Numbered from the stretch's first letter, positions 28,865-38,477 are shown. The stretch is 64,000 nt of DNA from JAENWD01 sp963796915 (GCA_963796915.1 CAWCNI010000002.1:1054001-1118000); one strand, 5' to 3'. The notes: generated from the letters alone by a model not told the origin. Numbers and translations: made by a program.

Positions 28865-30070
28865 ATGCAGACCGAGCGCGCCGAGATCGCGCGAGAGGCG
28901 CCAGGCGCGGCGCGCGACACCTCCGCGGCGCCGACCAACGGCCTGGTGGTCACAGTCTATCGAAGCCTGTCCGAGCTGCCGGCGCCCGCGCTGCAACTGA
29001 TCGAGGAGGCGCCGAACCTCGAGTCCCAGCGCGGGCTGGCCTGGTTCCGGCTGAACATGCAGACGGCCATGTCCCGTGGCCATCAGCCCTTCATCTACGT
29101 CGTCACCGATGCGGCCAGCGGCGCGCCGCTCGTCATCCTGCCGCTGCGCACGCTCACGCCGTCGAGACTGCGGCTCCGCCCTCATGGCCCGCAGAGCCTG
29201 CAGGCGACATTCACTCCGCAGTGTCATCCGATCGTCGCCGGGTCGCTGACCGATCCGGTGCCGGCACTCCAGGCCCTCTTCGCCCACATCGTTCGCGAGC
29301 CGCACGTCGACGGCATCAAGCTGGCTCCGATTGCGGAGGAGAGCCCGATGTTCGACGCGCTCGCCCGTGCGCTTCGCGGAGCGGGCCTTGTCGTGATGCC
29401 GTCCCACTCGTTCGTGAACTGGACGCTCGACGTCGCCGGCCGATCCGCGGACGAGTACTTCGGCGGCCTGCCGGCACGGCTCAGCAACACGATCCGCCGC
29501 AAGACCGCCAGCTTCAACGCGACCGGAACCGGAGAGATCCGCGTGATCAGCGGCGCCGAGGGGCTCGAGGCCGCCATCGTCGACTGCGAGCAGGTCTATC
29601 GCCGTGGATGGCAGGCGCATCACTTCTACCCGGCATTCGACACCGGCCTCATGCGCGCGTGTGCCGTCAACGGATGGCTGCGCCTGGGCCTGCTCTACAT
29701 CGACGGCCAGCCCGCGGCGGCGCAGTTCTGGATCGTCAACGGCGACACCGCGCTCATCTTCAGCCTTGCCTTCGACGACCAGTTCGCGAAGAGCTCGCCG
29801 GGGACCGTGCTCATGACGCGGATGATGCGTCACGTCATCGACATCGATCGCGTCGCGCGCGTGGACTTCCTCAGGGGCGACGACGCCTATAAGAGGGAGT
29901 GGATGTCGACCCGCCGCGAGCGCTGGGATCTGATCGCGCTGACGCCGCGCACTGTCCGCGGCCTCCTGGGCATCGTGCGTCACACGACCGAGCACGTCCT
30001 GCTGGGTGCCGCCTGGATCTGCCTCACTCCGGTCAAGGCGATCGTGCGGCGCCTTCGTTCGGCACGCTGA
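28865..30070 (+). CDS. CelD/BcsL-type GNAT acyltransferase
   Basis: A 401-residue cytoplasmic protein of the CelD-like GNAT group (Acetyltransf_6). Characteristic segments are FIYVVTDAASGAPLVILPL in the N-terminal half, then YRRGWQAHHFYPAFDTGLMRACA split by helices, LRLGLLYIDGQPAAAQFWIV and VDFLRGDDAYKREWM near the end. Members often act in polysaccharide or envelope modification, transferring acyl groups from acyl-CoA. The substrate here is unknown. It stands alone, with no polysaccharide genes beside it. Confidence 0.82.
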   Translation: MQTERAEIAREAPGAARDTSAAPTNGLVVTVYRSLSELPAPALQLIEEAPNLESQRGLAWFRLNMQTAMSRGHQPFIYVVTDAASGAPLVILPLRTLTPSRLRLRPHGPQSLQATFTPQCHPIVAGSLTDPVPALQALFAHIVREPHVDGIKLAPIAEESPMFDALARALRGAGLVVMPSHSFVNWTLDVAGRSADEYFGGLPARLSNTIRRKTASFNATGTGEIRVISGAEGLEAAIVDCEQVYRRGWQAHHFYPAFDTGLMRACAVNGWLRLGLLYIDGQPAAAQFWIVNGDTALIFSLAFDDQFAKSSPGTVLMTRMMRHVIDIDRVARVDFLRGDDAYKREWMSTRRERWDLIALTPRTVRGLLGIVRHTTEHVLLGAAWICLTPVKAIVRRLRSAR

Positions 30071-30203
30071 CCGCGCACTAACGCCGTGCTGCGGTCCGGC
30101 GGTGCTGCAGCGCTGCCGTTCCAGTGCTGTCCCACCCGCGCGTTCGGATCGTCCCCGCCCAACGTTTTGAGAGACGTCCGTCATTCAAATCAGGAGTTCT
30201 CTC

Positions 30204-31712
30204 ATGGCTCGAAAACAGGCTCGCCGTGTCGCGCGTCGTACTCCCGTTCGCCGTGCAAGTGCCAGGACATCAGCGATGGTCGCGTGCTGGGAGGACGATC
30301 CTGGCGATCCGAAAGCCTCGCCGGCCCTCGTGCCGGTGACTGTTGAAGTGCCCGATCAGGCGGCTCAGCCGTTGGGGTTCAAGCTGGACGGCAAGGCGCC
30401 CACGCCGCAGGTCTACCAGCCCGGCACGATCGACTTCGTCTACTACGCCACTGCGGCTGCGCTGCGCCGCACCGCCACCTTCTGGGCCGACGTCGTTCCC
30501 ACGGGCACCAGTTGGGAAGTGGGGAAGGTGCTGCCTGTCGATATCGACAGCGGGGTGGACCTGAACGCGTTCTACACGCGCGGCGGCGGCGGTGACGGCC
30601 CCGGCCTGCACTTCTTCCACGCGAGCGTCAGCGGCCGGACCTACTTCTCCGGCGAAAGCCCCGATGTCTGCTGTCATGAAATGGGCCACGCGGTGCTCGA
30701 CGCGCTGCGGCCGCAGCTGTTCGACGCGATGTCGATCGAAGCGGCGGCGTTCCACGAGTCGTTCGGCGACATGAGCGCGATGCTCACAGCCTGCCAGGTC
30801 GGGTCGTTCACGAGCGGGGTGCTCGCCGACACCGGCGGTGTGCTGAACCACTCCTCCCGCCTGTCGCGCCTGGCCGAGCAGCTCGGCGCCGCGATCCGCA
30901 TCGGCCATCCGGACGCCGTCGATCGCGACAGCCTGCGCAATGCCGTCAACTCGTTCTTCTACACGGACCCGCAGAACCTGCCGCCCGGCGCGCCGGCGTC
31001 GCATCTCTCGTCGGAGCCGCACTCCTTCTCGCGCGTGTTCAGCGGTGCGTTCCTCGACGCGCTGGCCGGCATGTTCGCGCTGCAGGGCGGCACGCCTTCG
31101 CCCGACGGCCTCGTCGAGGTGAGCCACGACATGGGACGCCTGCTCGTCGGCGGCGTGCTGGGCGCGTCCGTCGTGCCCGACTACTACAGCCAGGTGGCCG
31201 CGCACATGGTGCAGGCCGGCGAGGACGCGCCGTTCAACGGCAAGTACCGCGACGTCCTCAAGAGCGCGTTCGTTCGCCGCGGCATCCTGTCGCTGCAGGC
31301 GGCGACGACACTCGGCGGCGTCGGACGGATGGCCATGCGCGCTGCTGCGGCGGTTGGCGCGGCGAAAGGCAGCCTGCCGGTTACGGCGATCTCGGCGGCG
31401 GCGTTTGGCCTGAAGAAGGCGGTGATCAAGGTCCACACGGCAAGCGAGCCGAAGCAGCTGGCAGTCACCGGCGCGTCGATGTCGCTCGGCTCGTCGTCGC
31501 CCCGATCCGGCCAGGGCGCGGCGGAGTCGTACGCAGAGGATCTCTTCCAGCGCGGACACGTCGAAGTGGGGAAGCACGCGCACGCGACGGCCGGGCTCTC
31601 GCATCCACATTCGTTCAAGACGCACCGGGTGGTCGAGGTGGGTGGCGACCTGACGCTCCAGCGCAAGGCGTTCGACTGCGGCTATCACTTCGCGTTCGAC
31701 ACTCGGTACTGA
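30204..31712 (+). CDS. glu-zincin-like metalloprotease
   Basis: A 502-residue protein with the zinc motif HEMGH near residue 158 and a downstream ESFGDM about 30 residues later, the pattern that provides the third ligand Glu in thermolysin-like (M4) and fungalysin-like (M36) enzymes. No signal peptide is visible. The N-terminus is Arg-rich (ARKQARRVARRTPVRR). A long C-terminal part is Ala/Gly-rich without a known domain. AGGAG precedes ATG by 7 bases. The exact family is uncertain. Confidence 0.65.
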   Translation: MARKQARRVARRTPVRRASARTSAMVACWEDDPGDPKASPALVPVTVEVPDQAAQPLGFKLDGKAPTPQVYQPGTIDFVYYATAAALRRTATFWADVVPTGTSWEVGKVLPVDIDSGVDLNAFYTRGGGGDGPGLHFFHASVSGRTYFSGESPDVCCHEMGHAVLDALRPQLFDAMSIEAAAFHESFGDMSAMLTACQVGSFTSGVLADTGGVLNHSSRLSRLAEQLGAAIRIGHPDAVDRDSLRNAVNSFFYTDPQNLPPGAPASHLSSEPHSFSRVFSGAFLDALAGMFALQGGTPSPDGLVEVSHDMGRLLVGGVLGASVVPDYYSQVAAHMVQAGEDAPFNGKYRDVLKSAFVRRGILSLQAATTLGGVGRMAMRAAAAVGAAKGSLPVTAISAAAFGLKKAVIKVHTASEPKQLAVTGASMSLGSSSPRSGQGAAESYAEDLFQRGHVEVGKHAHATAGLSHPHSFKTHRVVEVGGDLTLQRKAFDCGYHFAFDTRY

Positions 31713-31802
31713 GCGCGTCACGCCGCGGCAGGCCCGGCCAGCGGCTGACATCGGCTACTCTTGATCGGCGACGTGCAACGGCGGCTGGCCGATCTGACGG
31801 CC

Positions 31803-31948
31803 GGCCGATCTGAAGATCGGCCCTGCCGGGATCGGTTCTCGGCAGGGCCAATCTGGATCGGCCGTCGGGCAGATCTCCGGTAGGGCCAATCTTCAGATTG
31901 GCCGTCGGGAGCATCGGTCTGCGGTAGGGCCAATCTTTAGATTGGCCA
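31803..31948. repeat. cluster of four short palindromic elements
   Basis: Four related palindromes occur in tandem: GGCCGATCTGAAGATCGGCC at 31803-31822, a degenerate copy around 31842-31868, GGCCAATCTTCAGATTGGCC near 31884-31903, and GGCCAATCTTTAGATTGGCC near 31928-31947. Most have TAGGG or CAGGG at one end. The third and fourth carry compensating C-to-T/G-to-A changes in both arms, so the hairpin is preserved. Related copies lie at 39593, 39684, 55302 and 58054. Confidence 0.8.
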
Positions 31949-31989
31949 ACCGTCCGACCGTCCACGGCACGTCACGGTCAGGGGCCGAC

Positions 31990-32319
31990 ATGGCGAAGAC
32001 ACGCAAGACCGCAAAGACCACGACGAAGAAGAACGCGCCGCGCGCGCGTAAGGGCGCTGGAGTCGCCGCGAAGAAACGCGTGACGGCCAAGGCGGCGCGC
32101 AAACCTGCCACGCGCGCGACGCGTCCTGTCGCGAACGTGGCGCCCACGCCCGACGACAACGCCGCCAGCGGCCGCTTCGTGCGCGACCTCCTGGTGCGCG
32201 GTGAAGCCGCGCCGCCGGACGCACGCGGCAAGCTCACCGCCAAGGCCACTCATGTCGTGACCGGGCAATCGGCAAACGGCACGCTGACAGTCAAGCGCGT
32301 CCGCTTCAAGGCCTTCTGA
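31990..32319 (+). CDS. small Lys/Ala-rich basic protein
   Basis: A 109-residue protein. The first 50 residues are almost only Lys, Arg, Ala and Thr (AKTRKTAKTTTKKNAPRARK), like histone H1-type tails of bacterial nucleoid proteins. The last 50 residues form a less basic, more conserved-looking part (SGRFVRDLLVRGEAAPPDARGK, TVKRVRFKAF). It probably binds DNA or RNA, but I do not recognise the family. Its stop overlaps the next start as TGATG, so the two are translationally coupled. Confidence 0.65.
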   Translation: MAKTRKTAKTTTKKNAPRARKGAGVAAKKRVTAKAARKPATRATRPVANVAPTPDDNAASGRFVRDLLVRGEAAPPDARGKLTAKATHVVTGQSANGTLTVKRVRFKAF

Positions 32320-32693
32320 TGACGCCCGACGGGTTCCGCCGCCTTGCGCTGGCGCTGCCAGACGCCATCGAGTCGGCGCACATGAACCACCCGGACTTCC
32401 GGGTTCGCAAGAAGATCTTCGCGACGCTGGCCTATCCCGACGTGTCGTGCGGGATGGTCGTCCTGACGCCGATCGATCAGGACCTGTTCGTGCAGGCCGA
32501 TCCGAAGGCGTTCATGCCGGTGCCCGGCGCCTGGGGCCGGCAGGGCAGCACGCGCGTCCATCTGGCCGCCGTCCGCGTGCCGCTCTTGAAGAAGGCTCTC
32601 GCCGCCGCGTGGCAGAACGCCGTGGACAAGGCGTCAAAGCCCGCGGCCAGGACCAGCAGAAAGAGCGCGCCGACCCGCTCGCCGCGCCGCTGA
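32319..32693 (+). CDS. MmcQ/YjbR-family protein
   Basis: A 124-residue protein of the MmcQ/YjbR family, small proteins with a double-wing-like DNA-binding fold. Motifs: FRRLALALPDAIESAHMNHPDFRV, split as FRRLALALPDA and HPDFRVRKKIFATL, and the ending AAWQNAVDK. The tail is rich in Lys and Ser. It is coupled to the basic protein upstream, which also suggests a nucleic-acid role. Actual function is unknown. Confidence 0.82.
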   Translation: MTPDGFRRLALALPDAIESAHMNHPDFRVRKKIFATLAYPDVSCGMVVLTPIDQDLFVQADPKAFMPVPGAWGRQGSTRVHLAAVRVPLLKKALAAAWQNAVDKASKPAARTSRKSAPTRSPRR

Positions 32694-32697
32694 CAAC

Positions 32698-32769
32698 CCG
32701 ATCCAACCCGACCAACCCGATCGAACCCGATCGAACCCGATCGAACCCGATCCAACTCGATCCAACCCG
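32698..32769. repeat. 10-bp tandem repeat
   Basis: About seven units of CCGATCGAAC (with CCGATCCAAC variants) fill the gap between the YjbR-like gene and the dioxygenase gene, in strict 10-base phase. It lies directly before the dioxygenase start and could affect its expression by copy-number change. Confidence 0.85.
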
Positions 32770-32783
32770 TGCCCCGCGCCTCT

Positions 32784-33566
32784 ATGACGCCCGACGACAT
32801 CAACCGATTCATTCACGACGGCTTCGTGCGGATCGATCGCGCCTTCCCGCGCGACGTGGCCGATCAGGGCCGCGCGATCCTCTGGACCGAGACCGGCTGC
32901 GACCCGTCCAATCCCGCGACCTGGACCAGGCCGGTCATCCGCCTGGGCAACTACGACCAGGCGCCGTTCGCCCTTGCCGCCAACACGCCGACGCTTCACG
33001 CGGCCTACGACGCACTCGTCGGGCACGGGCGCTGGCTGCCGCGGAACGGGCTCGGCACGTTCCCCGTCAGATTCCCGTCGCCTGACGATCCCGGCGACGC
33101 CGGCTGGCACATCGATGTCAGCTACGACACCGACAAGCCCGACTTCATGGAGTGGCGCGCCAACATCTTCTCGCGCGGTCGTGCGCTCCTGATGTTGTTC
33201 CTGTTCTCGGACGTCGGTCCTGACGATGCACCGACGCGGATTCGGGTCGGCTCGCATCTCGAGATCGCGCGGCGGCTGGCGCCGGCGGGGGAGGCTGGCC
33301 TCACTCTCCGTGAGCTGGCCGCCAATCGATTCGACGAGACCGCCGGGCTGCCGGAAGTGACGGCCGTGGGCGACGCGGGCACGGTCTACCTGTGCCATCC
33401 GTTTCTCGTGCACGCCGCGCAGCCGCATCACGGCACGCGGCCACGATTCATGGCGCAGCCGCCACTGATTCCGTCGGGACTTCTGCTGCACACGCGCGCG
33501 GACGGCGACTACTCGCCGACGGAGCGCGCCGTGAGGCTGGCCTTGTCGTTGCCGCCGTCCGACTAG
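32784..33566 (+). CDS. phytanoyl-CoA dioxygenase (PhyH) family protein
   Basis: A 260-residue Fe(II)/2-oxoglutarate-dependent oxygenase of the PhyH family. The iron ligands are His and Asp in GWHIDVSYD and His in CHPFLVHAAQ, and the co-substrate Arg is in TRPRFMAQPP. The substrate is unknown. ATG 32784 begins at the conserved N-terminal motif TPDDINRFIHDGFVRID. GTG 32769 is an alternative that would start in the tandem repeat. Its TAG stop lies in the palindrome CTAG, shared with the stop of the convergent patatin gene. Confidence 0.85.
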   Translation: MTPDDINRFIHDGFVRIDRAFPRDVADQGRAILWTETGCDPSNPATWTRPVIRLGNYDQAPFALAANTPTLHAAYDALVGHGRWLPRNGLGTFPVRFPSPDDPGDAGWHIDVSYDTDKPDFMEWRANIFSRGRALLMLFLFSDVGPDDAPTRIRVGSHLEIARRLAPAGEAGLTLRELAANRFDETAGLPEVTAVGDAGTVYLCHPFLVHAAQPHHGTRPRFMAQPPLIPSGLLLHTRADGDYSPTERAVRLALSLPPSD

Positions 33567-35829
33567 CGGAACAGCTTGCCGATCGCCAGGTAGGTCCGGG
33601 TCGAGCCGTCCACGCCGACGCTGAAGCCGATGAAGACCGGGCCAATCAGCGTGTCGGCGACCAGGCCCGTGCTGAAGTTGGTGTCCCACTGCGCCTTGTC
33701 CAGCCTGTCGAACGCCGACCCTTCCTCGAGCCAGCCGCCGATCAGGAGCGGACCGCCCAGGAAGTCCGGCAGCCGCGTCACCTGCTTCAGATAGCCGGCG
33801 CTGATCTGGATGAACTGATCGCCGCGTTTCGATCCGGTGTCGAGCGCGCTCATCCTGAAAGGCCCGCCGAGCGAGAACTGCTCCGTGGGCAGCGGGTGAT
33901 CGCCGAAAGACGTCCCCGCGCCGCCGCTGGCGAAGACGCGATGCTTGGCGCTGTGATCGAGCGGCTTGAAGACCGAGCCCGCGACTACGGCCTGCGTCAC
34001 GCCCTTGGTCGAGCGCGTGGTCTCGATCGTCGGCACCGGAGCGTCGATGTAATGCGTGATCTGCGCGATGGCATGCACGCCGCGAGACGGGACGATCGGG
34101 CTGTCCTGCGAGTCGACGGTCCAGATCAGGTGCGCCGAGGACTGCGCGCCGCTCAGCGCCGGCAGGCCGGGATCGCCGACGTCTACCGCGGCGTCCAGGC
34201 GGCCCCACGTGACGCCGCCGCGGATCTCGTTCAACTGGCCCACGTTGATGCCGGCATCCGCGGTGAGCTGTCCGATGTTCTCGTGATAGGACGCGACGAC
34301 GTGGTGATCGTCGATGGCCTGGAGCGTCTGCGTCAGGACGGCGCCGGACGGCTCCACGAACAGCGGCGAGCGTCCGATCGGAAAATACAGCTTCGCGCCA
34401 ATCGACGGGTCGGACCCCGAAATTCGCATCCAGGCGGACTTCTGACCCCGATCCCAGCGTGTCGAAGCCGAGATAGCGGCCGCCGAGGCCGAACCGGAAC
34501 GTGTCGGACGTGGTGTTCTCGAGCGTCATTCCCAGCAGCAGGAACGGCGGCGCGTACAGACTTCGGCAGGGCGTCCACCCGCAGGCCGGTGACGCCGTTG
34601 CGCTCGATGACGCTCCAGTCGAGCGTCTGATAGCGGCCCATGCCGCCGAGCTCCGCGAGGCTCAGCTCGAGGGCCGGCGGATCGAGCGCCTGGCCGACGT
34701 GCTTCTGCAGCAGGTGCTGCATCACTTCGGTGTCTGTCTTGGCCGCGCCTTCCACGTCCACGAAGGCGAGCTGCGGAAGCGTCGTGAGCCGCCGCGCGGC
34801 GCGCGCCTGACGCCACGCTTCCCACGTCGCCGCGTCCACGGCCAGCGGCATCAGTTGGTCCTTCGCCGCCTCGGCCGCGTTGTACCCTTCGCGAATCAGG
34901 TCGCGGTATTTTCTCCAGGCCAGCGACGAGTACTTGGTGAGCGGGACGTTGATGACGACGTCGGCGCCGGCCATGCCCTTCAGCGTGTTGGCGCGCATCA
35001 TCGCGTCGATGGTGGCGCCGCCGAGCCCGAGCAGCGAGTCGGACACCTTCTCCGGATCGGTGAGGACGCCGACGTTCACCGCGATGACCTTGTCCGCGCC
35101 CATGTCGCGGGCGACGTCGGCCGGCACGTTGTCCACGGTGCCGCCGTCCACCAGCACCTGGTTGTCGATGTGCACCGGCGGAAACGCCGCCGGCAGCGAC
35201 ATCGTCGCGCGCATGGCGCGGGCGAGGCGCCCGCGATCGAGGACGACGCGCTTGGCCGTGCGCAGGTCCAGGGCCACGCAGCGGAACGGCGTCGGCAGTT
35301 GGTCAAAGGAGTCCACCGCGTAGTACACGGCGGCGATCCGCGCGAGCAACAGGTCCACCTGCTGGCCGCTGTTCAGCGAGCTCAGCGACGAGAAACCGTT
35401 CTTGAAGCCGAATTCGAGATGTGACGGGTAGGCGCGCGAGTCGCGCTTCCTGCGGACGTTCTGGTACTGGAAGTCGGAGCTGCCGAACATCGCGTTCCAG
35501 TCGATGCTCGCCAGCATTGCTTCCACTTCATCCGGCGTCATGCCGGTCGCGTAGGAGCCGCCGATCAGGCCGCCCATGCTGGTCCCGGCGACGACGTCCA
35601 CGGGGATGCGATGCTCCTCGAGCCAGCGCAGCACGCCGACGTGGGCGAGCCCGCGCGCGCTGCCGCCGCCGAGCGCGACGCCGATCCGCGGCCGGGCCGC
35701 CGGAGGCGGTGTCGCCGGCGAGGCCGTCGTCGAGGGCGCTTGCGCGTTGAGGGCCGCCGGCCACAGCGCGGCAGCGGCGATGACGAGGAGAACGGCGTGG
35801 AGTTTCGGGAGCGTGGGCAGTAGGCGCAT
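33563..35829 (-). CDS. PlpD-like patatin phospholipase with outer-membrane barrel (two frameshifts)
   Basis: About 755 residues when repaired. A signal peptide (HAVLLVIAAAALWPAALNAQ) leads into a patatin domain with the oxyanion loop GGGSARG, the nucleophile Ser in AGTSMGG and the DGG of the Ser/Asp dyad. A POTRA-like segment (LPQLAFVDVEGAAKTDTEVM) follows, then an Omp85-type barrel (FSLGGPFRMSALD, GPVFIGFSVGVDG, final LAIGKLFR). This is the layout of PlpD, a type Vd autotransporter lipase that acts at or beyond the outer membrane. An extra base near 34558 and an extra G in the run at 34414-34417 break the barrel frame. Confidence 0.83.
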
Positions 35830-35933
35830 CGTGTGTGTGCTGGCGTCAGGCGTCGCGGGGGATTGCCAGGTGAGACGCGACGGCTGCCCGGCAGGTTGCG
35901 CCCGTCGTCGTCAGGTGCTGCCAGTTGTATCCC

Positions 35934-35951
35934 AAAAACCGCTTTCGCGGT
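35934..35951 (-). terminator. terminator after the winged-helix gene
   Basis: On the minus strand ACCGC, loop GAAA, GCGGT is followed by TTTTT. It lies 12 bases beyond the stop of the regulator at 35964, a standard rho-independent layout with a GNRA loop. Confidence 0.75.
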
Positions 35952-35963
35952 CAGACTTCGGCG

Positions 35964-36344
35964 TCACGTCGTCAATTTCCGGGCGGCCTTGATCACCGCT
36001 TCCATGTGGTCGAGGTATCGCGTGAGGGCAAGCCTGCCGGCGGCGGTCAGGCGGAATTCAGTGTGAGGCGGGCGGCTCTCGGACGACCTGGTGCTGGAGA
36101 CGTAGCCTGCCTCCTCGAGCTTGCGCGCGTGGACGCTGAGGTTGCCGTCGGTCGTCTTCAGCAGGCGTTTGAGGTCCGTGAAGGTCAGCACCGGGTTGGC
36201 GGCCAGCGCCGAGACGATGCCCAGCCGCAGCCGCTCGTGAATCAGCCGATCGAGATGCTCGGCGGACGGTATGGCGAGGCCCGAGGGTTCCTGCACGTCG
36301 CGCGCGCCTGGCGCGACCGCCCGACGGAGACCCGTTCTTGGCAC
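35964..36344 (-). CDS. winged-helix transcriptional regulator
   Basis: A 126-residue DNA-binding protein with a MarR/ArsR-like winged helix (HTH_34 type): LGIVSALAANPVLTFTDLKRLL, split as LGIVSALAAN and TFTDLKRLLKTTDGNLSVHARKLEEAGYV, then the wing residues TEFRLTAAGRLAL. The final helix may be for dimerisation. GTG 36344 is the longest start. The core begins around residue 28, so a shorter start is possible. The target is unknown. It is a single-gene unit with its own terminator. Confidence 0.8.
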   Translation of the reverse strand: MPRTGLRRAVAPGARDVQEPSGLAIPSAEHLDRLIHERLRLGIVSALAANPVLTFTDLKRLLKTTDGNLSVHARKLEEAGYVSSTRSSESRPPHTEFRLTAAGRLALTRYLDHMEAVIKAARKLTT

Positions 36345-36445
36345 CGGCGCTCCTCCTGATCACGTGCGTGCGCACGGCGCACCCTGCACCGGCCCCGCCG
36401 ATCGTATGTGATGCACTTTGCGTAGTAAAGGAGTGCTGGACGGTT

Positions 36446-37048
36446 CTACTCGTCTGGCAGGAGCGCGGACTCCGACGTCGCCAGCCGGACGCCGGCGGCT
36501 TCCATCTCGGCGATCGCCCGGGCGTCGTCGCCAGGCGCGGCGTTGACGGCGCGGACGGCGTCGGTGACGAGCGTGACGTCGAAGCCGGCGCGGCGCGCGT
36601 CGAGCGCGGTGGCCTTCACGCAGTAGTCGGTCGCGAGGCCGCCGATGACGACGTCGCTGACGCCGCGCGCGCGCAGATCGGCGAGCAGGCTTCCGCGGCC
36701 GGCGATGACGCCGTCGAAGGCGGAGTAGCCTTCCTCCGTCGGGCCGACGCCCTTGGTGACGAGCAGCGTGCCCGGCGGCAGGTCGAGATCCGCATGCAGC
36801 CGCGCGCCCGGCGTGCCCGCGACGCAGTGCACGGGCCAGCGCCCGCCATTGCCGGCGAAGTGATGGCTGTCGAGCGGGTGCCAGTCGCGCGACGCATAGA
36901 CGGGGAAGCCGAACGCGCTCGCCCGCTGCGCCAGGCGGTTCAGCACGGGCACCACTGCATCGCCATCGAGCACCGGCAGCGCGCCGCCGGCGCAGAAGTC
37001 CTGCTGCACGTCCACGACGATCAGGGCGGGGCAGCGGTCGTCGCGCAT
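36446..37048 (-). CDS. pncA: nicotinamidase
   Basis: A 200-residue enzyme converting nicotinamide to nicotinate in NAD salvage. The catalytic triad is Asp13 (VVDVQQDF), Lys99 (VTKG) and Cys143 (TDYCVKATALDA). The metal ligands are Asp55, His57 and His62/63 (SRDWHPLDSHHF). It is divergent from nicotinate phosphoribosyltransferase, with 27 bases between the two start codons, so both share one control region. The next step of the pathway is encoded by that neighbour. Confidence 0.95.
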   Translation of the reverse strand: MRDDRCPALIVVDVQQDFCAGGALPVLDGDAVVPVLNRLAQRASAFGFPVYASRDWHPLDSHHFAGNGGRWPVHCVAGTPGARLHADLDLPPGTLLVTKGVGPTEEGYSAFDGVIAGRGSLLADLRARGVSDVVIGGLATDYCVKATALDARRAGFDVTLVTDAVRAVNAAPGDDARAIAEMEAAGVRLATSESALLPDE

Positions 37049-37075
37049 GGGGTGATATCGTGTCACAACCCCGTC

Positions 37076-38416
37076 ATGGACGTGACGAGCGCGCTTTCCA
37101 CCGATCTCTATCAGCTGACCATGATGGCCGGCTACGAGGCGGCGGGCCTCACCACGTCGTCCACCTTCGAGTTGTTCGTCCGGGAGCTGCCGGAGCGCCG
37201 GTCGTACCTGATGGCCGCCGGCCTGGACCTCGCGCTCGAATACCTCGAGGGCCTGCAGTTCACCCCTGAGGAGATCGCGTGGCTGCGTACGACGCCGGCG
37301 CTGGCGGCGGTGAGCCCGCGCTTCTTCGACGAAGTGCTGCCGGCCTTCCGGTTCCGTGGCGAGGTGTGGGCGGTGGAGGAGGGCGAGATCGTCTTCGGCC
37401 ACGAGCCGCTGCTGCGCGTCACGGCGCCGACGCCGCAGGCGCAGCTGGTGGAGACGGCGCTGCTGTCGATCCTGACCTTCCAGACATCAGTGGCGAGCAA
37501 GGCCGCGCGCGTCGTGACTGCCGCGGCGGGACGGCCGGTGGTGGAGTTCGGATCGCGCCGCGCGCACGGGCCGCAGGCGGCGCGTCTGGCGGCGCGGGCG
37601 GCGTGCCTGGCCGGTTGCCAGGCGACCTCCAACGTTGACGCGGCGCGGCGCTACGGCCTGGCGCTGGCGGGGACGATGGCGCACTCGTGGGTGATGGCGT
37701 TTGCCGACGAGACCGAGGCGTTCCGCCAGTCGATGGCGCTGCTCGGGCCGCAGACGACGCTTCTCATCGACACGTACGATACCGTGCGCGCCGCCGAAGC
37801 GATCGTGCGGGCTGGCCTGAAGCCCGCCGCGGTGCGGCTGGACAGCGGCGACCTGGGCGCGCTGGCGCGGCAGGTGCGCGGCGTATTCGACGCCGGCGGC
37901 CTGACCGCGACGCGGATCCTGGTGTCCGGCGACCTCGACGAGTACAAGGTGTGGGCGCTGGTGAAGAGCCGCGCGCCGATCGACGCGTTCGGCGTCGGCA
38001 CGGCGATCAGCGTCGTGGCCGACGCGCCTGCACTGGGCGGCGTCTACAAGTTGGTCGAGACCATGCGCGACGGCCACGCGTCGCCGACAGTGAAGTTGAG
38101 CACCGGCAAGCGCACGTATCCCGGCCGCAAGCAGGTGTGGCGGACTGTGGAAGGCGGCACGGCGACCGGCGACGTCATCGGCATCGCCGACGAGGCTGGC
38201 GGCGAGGGGCGTCCGCTGCTGCGGCAGGTGATGCGGGAGGGCAGGCGCCTGGCGCCATCCGAACCAGTGACGCAGATGGCCGCGCGCGCCGCCTCGCGCC
38301 TGGCGCAGCTGCCGGCGGGCGTGCGGGCGATTGAAGGCGCGACGCCGTACCCCGTGAGGATCAGCCCCGCGCTCGACCAACTCGCCCGCGCCGCGATGCG
38401 CGAGCATTCAGGATAG
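37076..38416 (+). CDS. pncB: nicotinate phosphoribosyltransferase
   Basis: A 446-residue enzyme that joins nicotinate to PRPP to give nicotinate mononucleotide. Family motifs: LSTDLYQLTMMAGY at the N-terminus, FGSRRAHGPQAA, GTMAHSWVM with the reactive His, LIDTYDT, VRLDSGDLGAL and SGDLDEYKV. ATG 37076 starts directly at the conserved N-terminus. With divergent pncA it makes a complete nicotinamide-to-NaMN module. Confidence 0.96.
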   Translation: MDVTSALSTDLYQLTMMAGYEAAGLTTSSTFELFVRELPERRSYLMAAGLDLALEYLEGLQFTPEEIAWLRTTPALAAVSPRFFDEVLPAFRFRGEVWAVEEGEIVFGHEPLLRVTAPTPQAQLVETALLSILTFQTSVASKAARVVTAAAGRPVVEFGSRRAHGPQAARLAARAACLAGCQATSNVDAARRYGLALAGTMAHSWVMAFADETEAFRQSMALLGPQTTLLIDTYDTVRAAEAIVRAGLKPAAVRLDSGDLGALARQVRGVFDAGGLTATRILVSGDLDEYKVWALVKSRAPIDAFGVGTAISVVADAPALGGVYKLVETMRDGHASPTVKLSTGKRTYPGRKQVWRTVEGGTATGDVIGIADEAGGEGRPLLRQVMREGRRLAPSEPVTQMAARAASRLAQLPAGVRAIEGATPYPVRISPALDQLARAAMREHSG

Positions 38417-38477
38417 GGGACATGTTGAACACACGCACCACGGACGATGGCCGCGACAGCCCGGCAGGAGCAGCGCA

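Noticed and set aside
30270..31751. Minus-strand open frame of 493 codons
   Set aside because: Antisense to the metalloprotease gene and rich in Arg/Val without recognisable domains.
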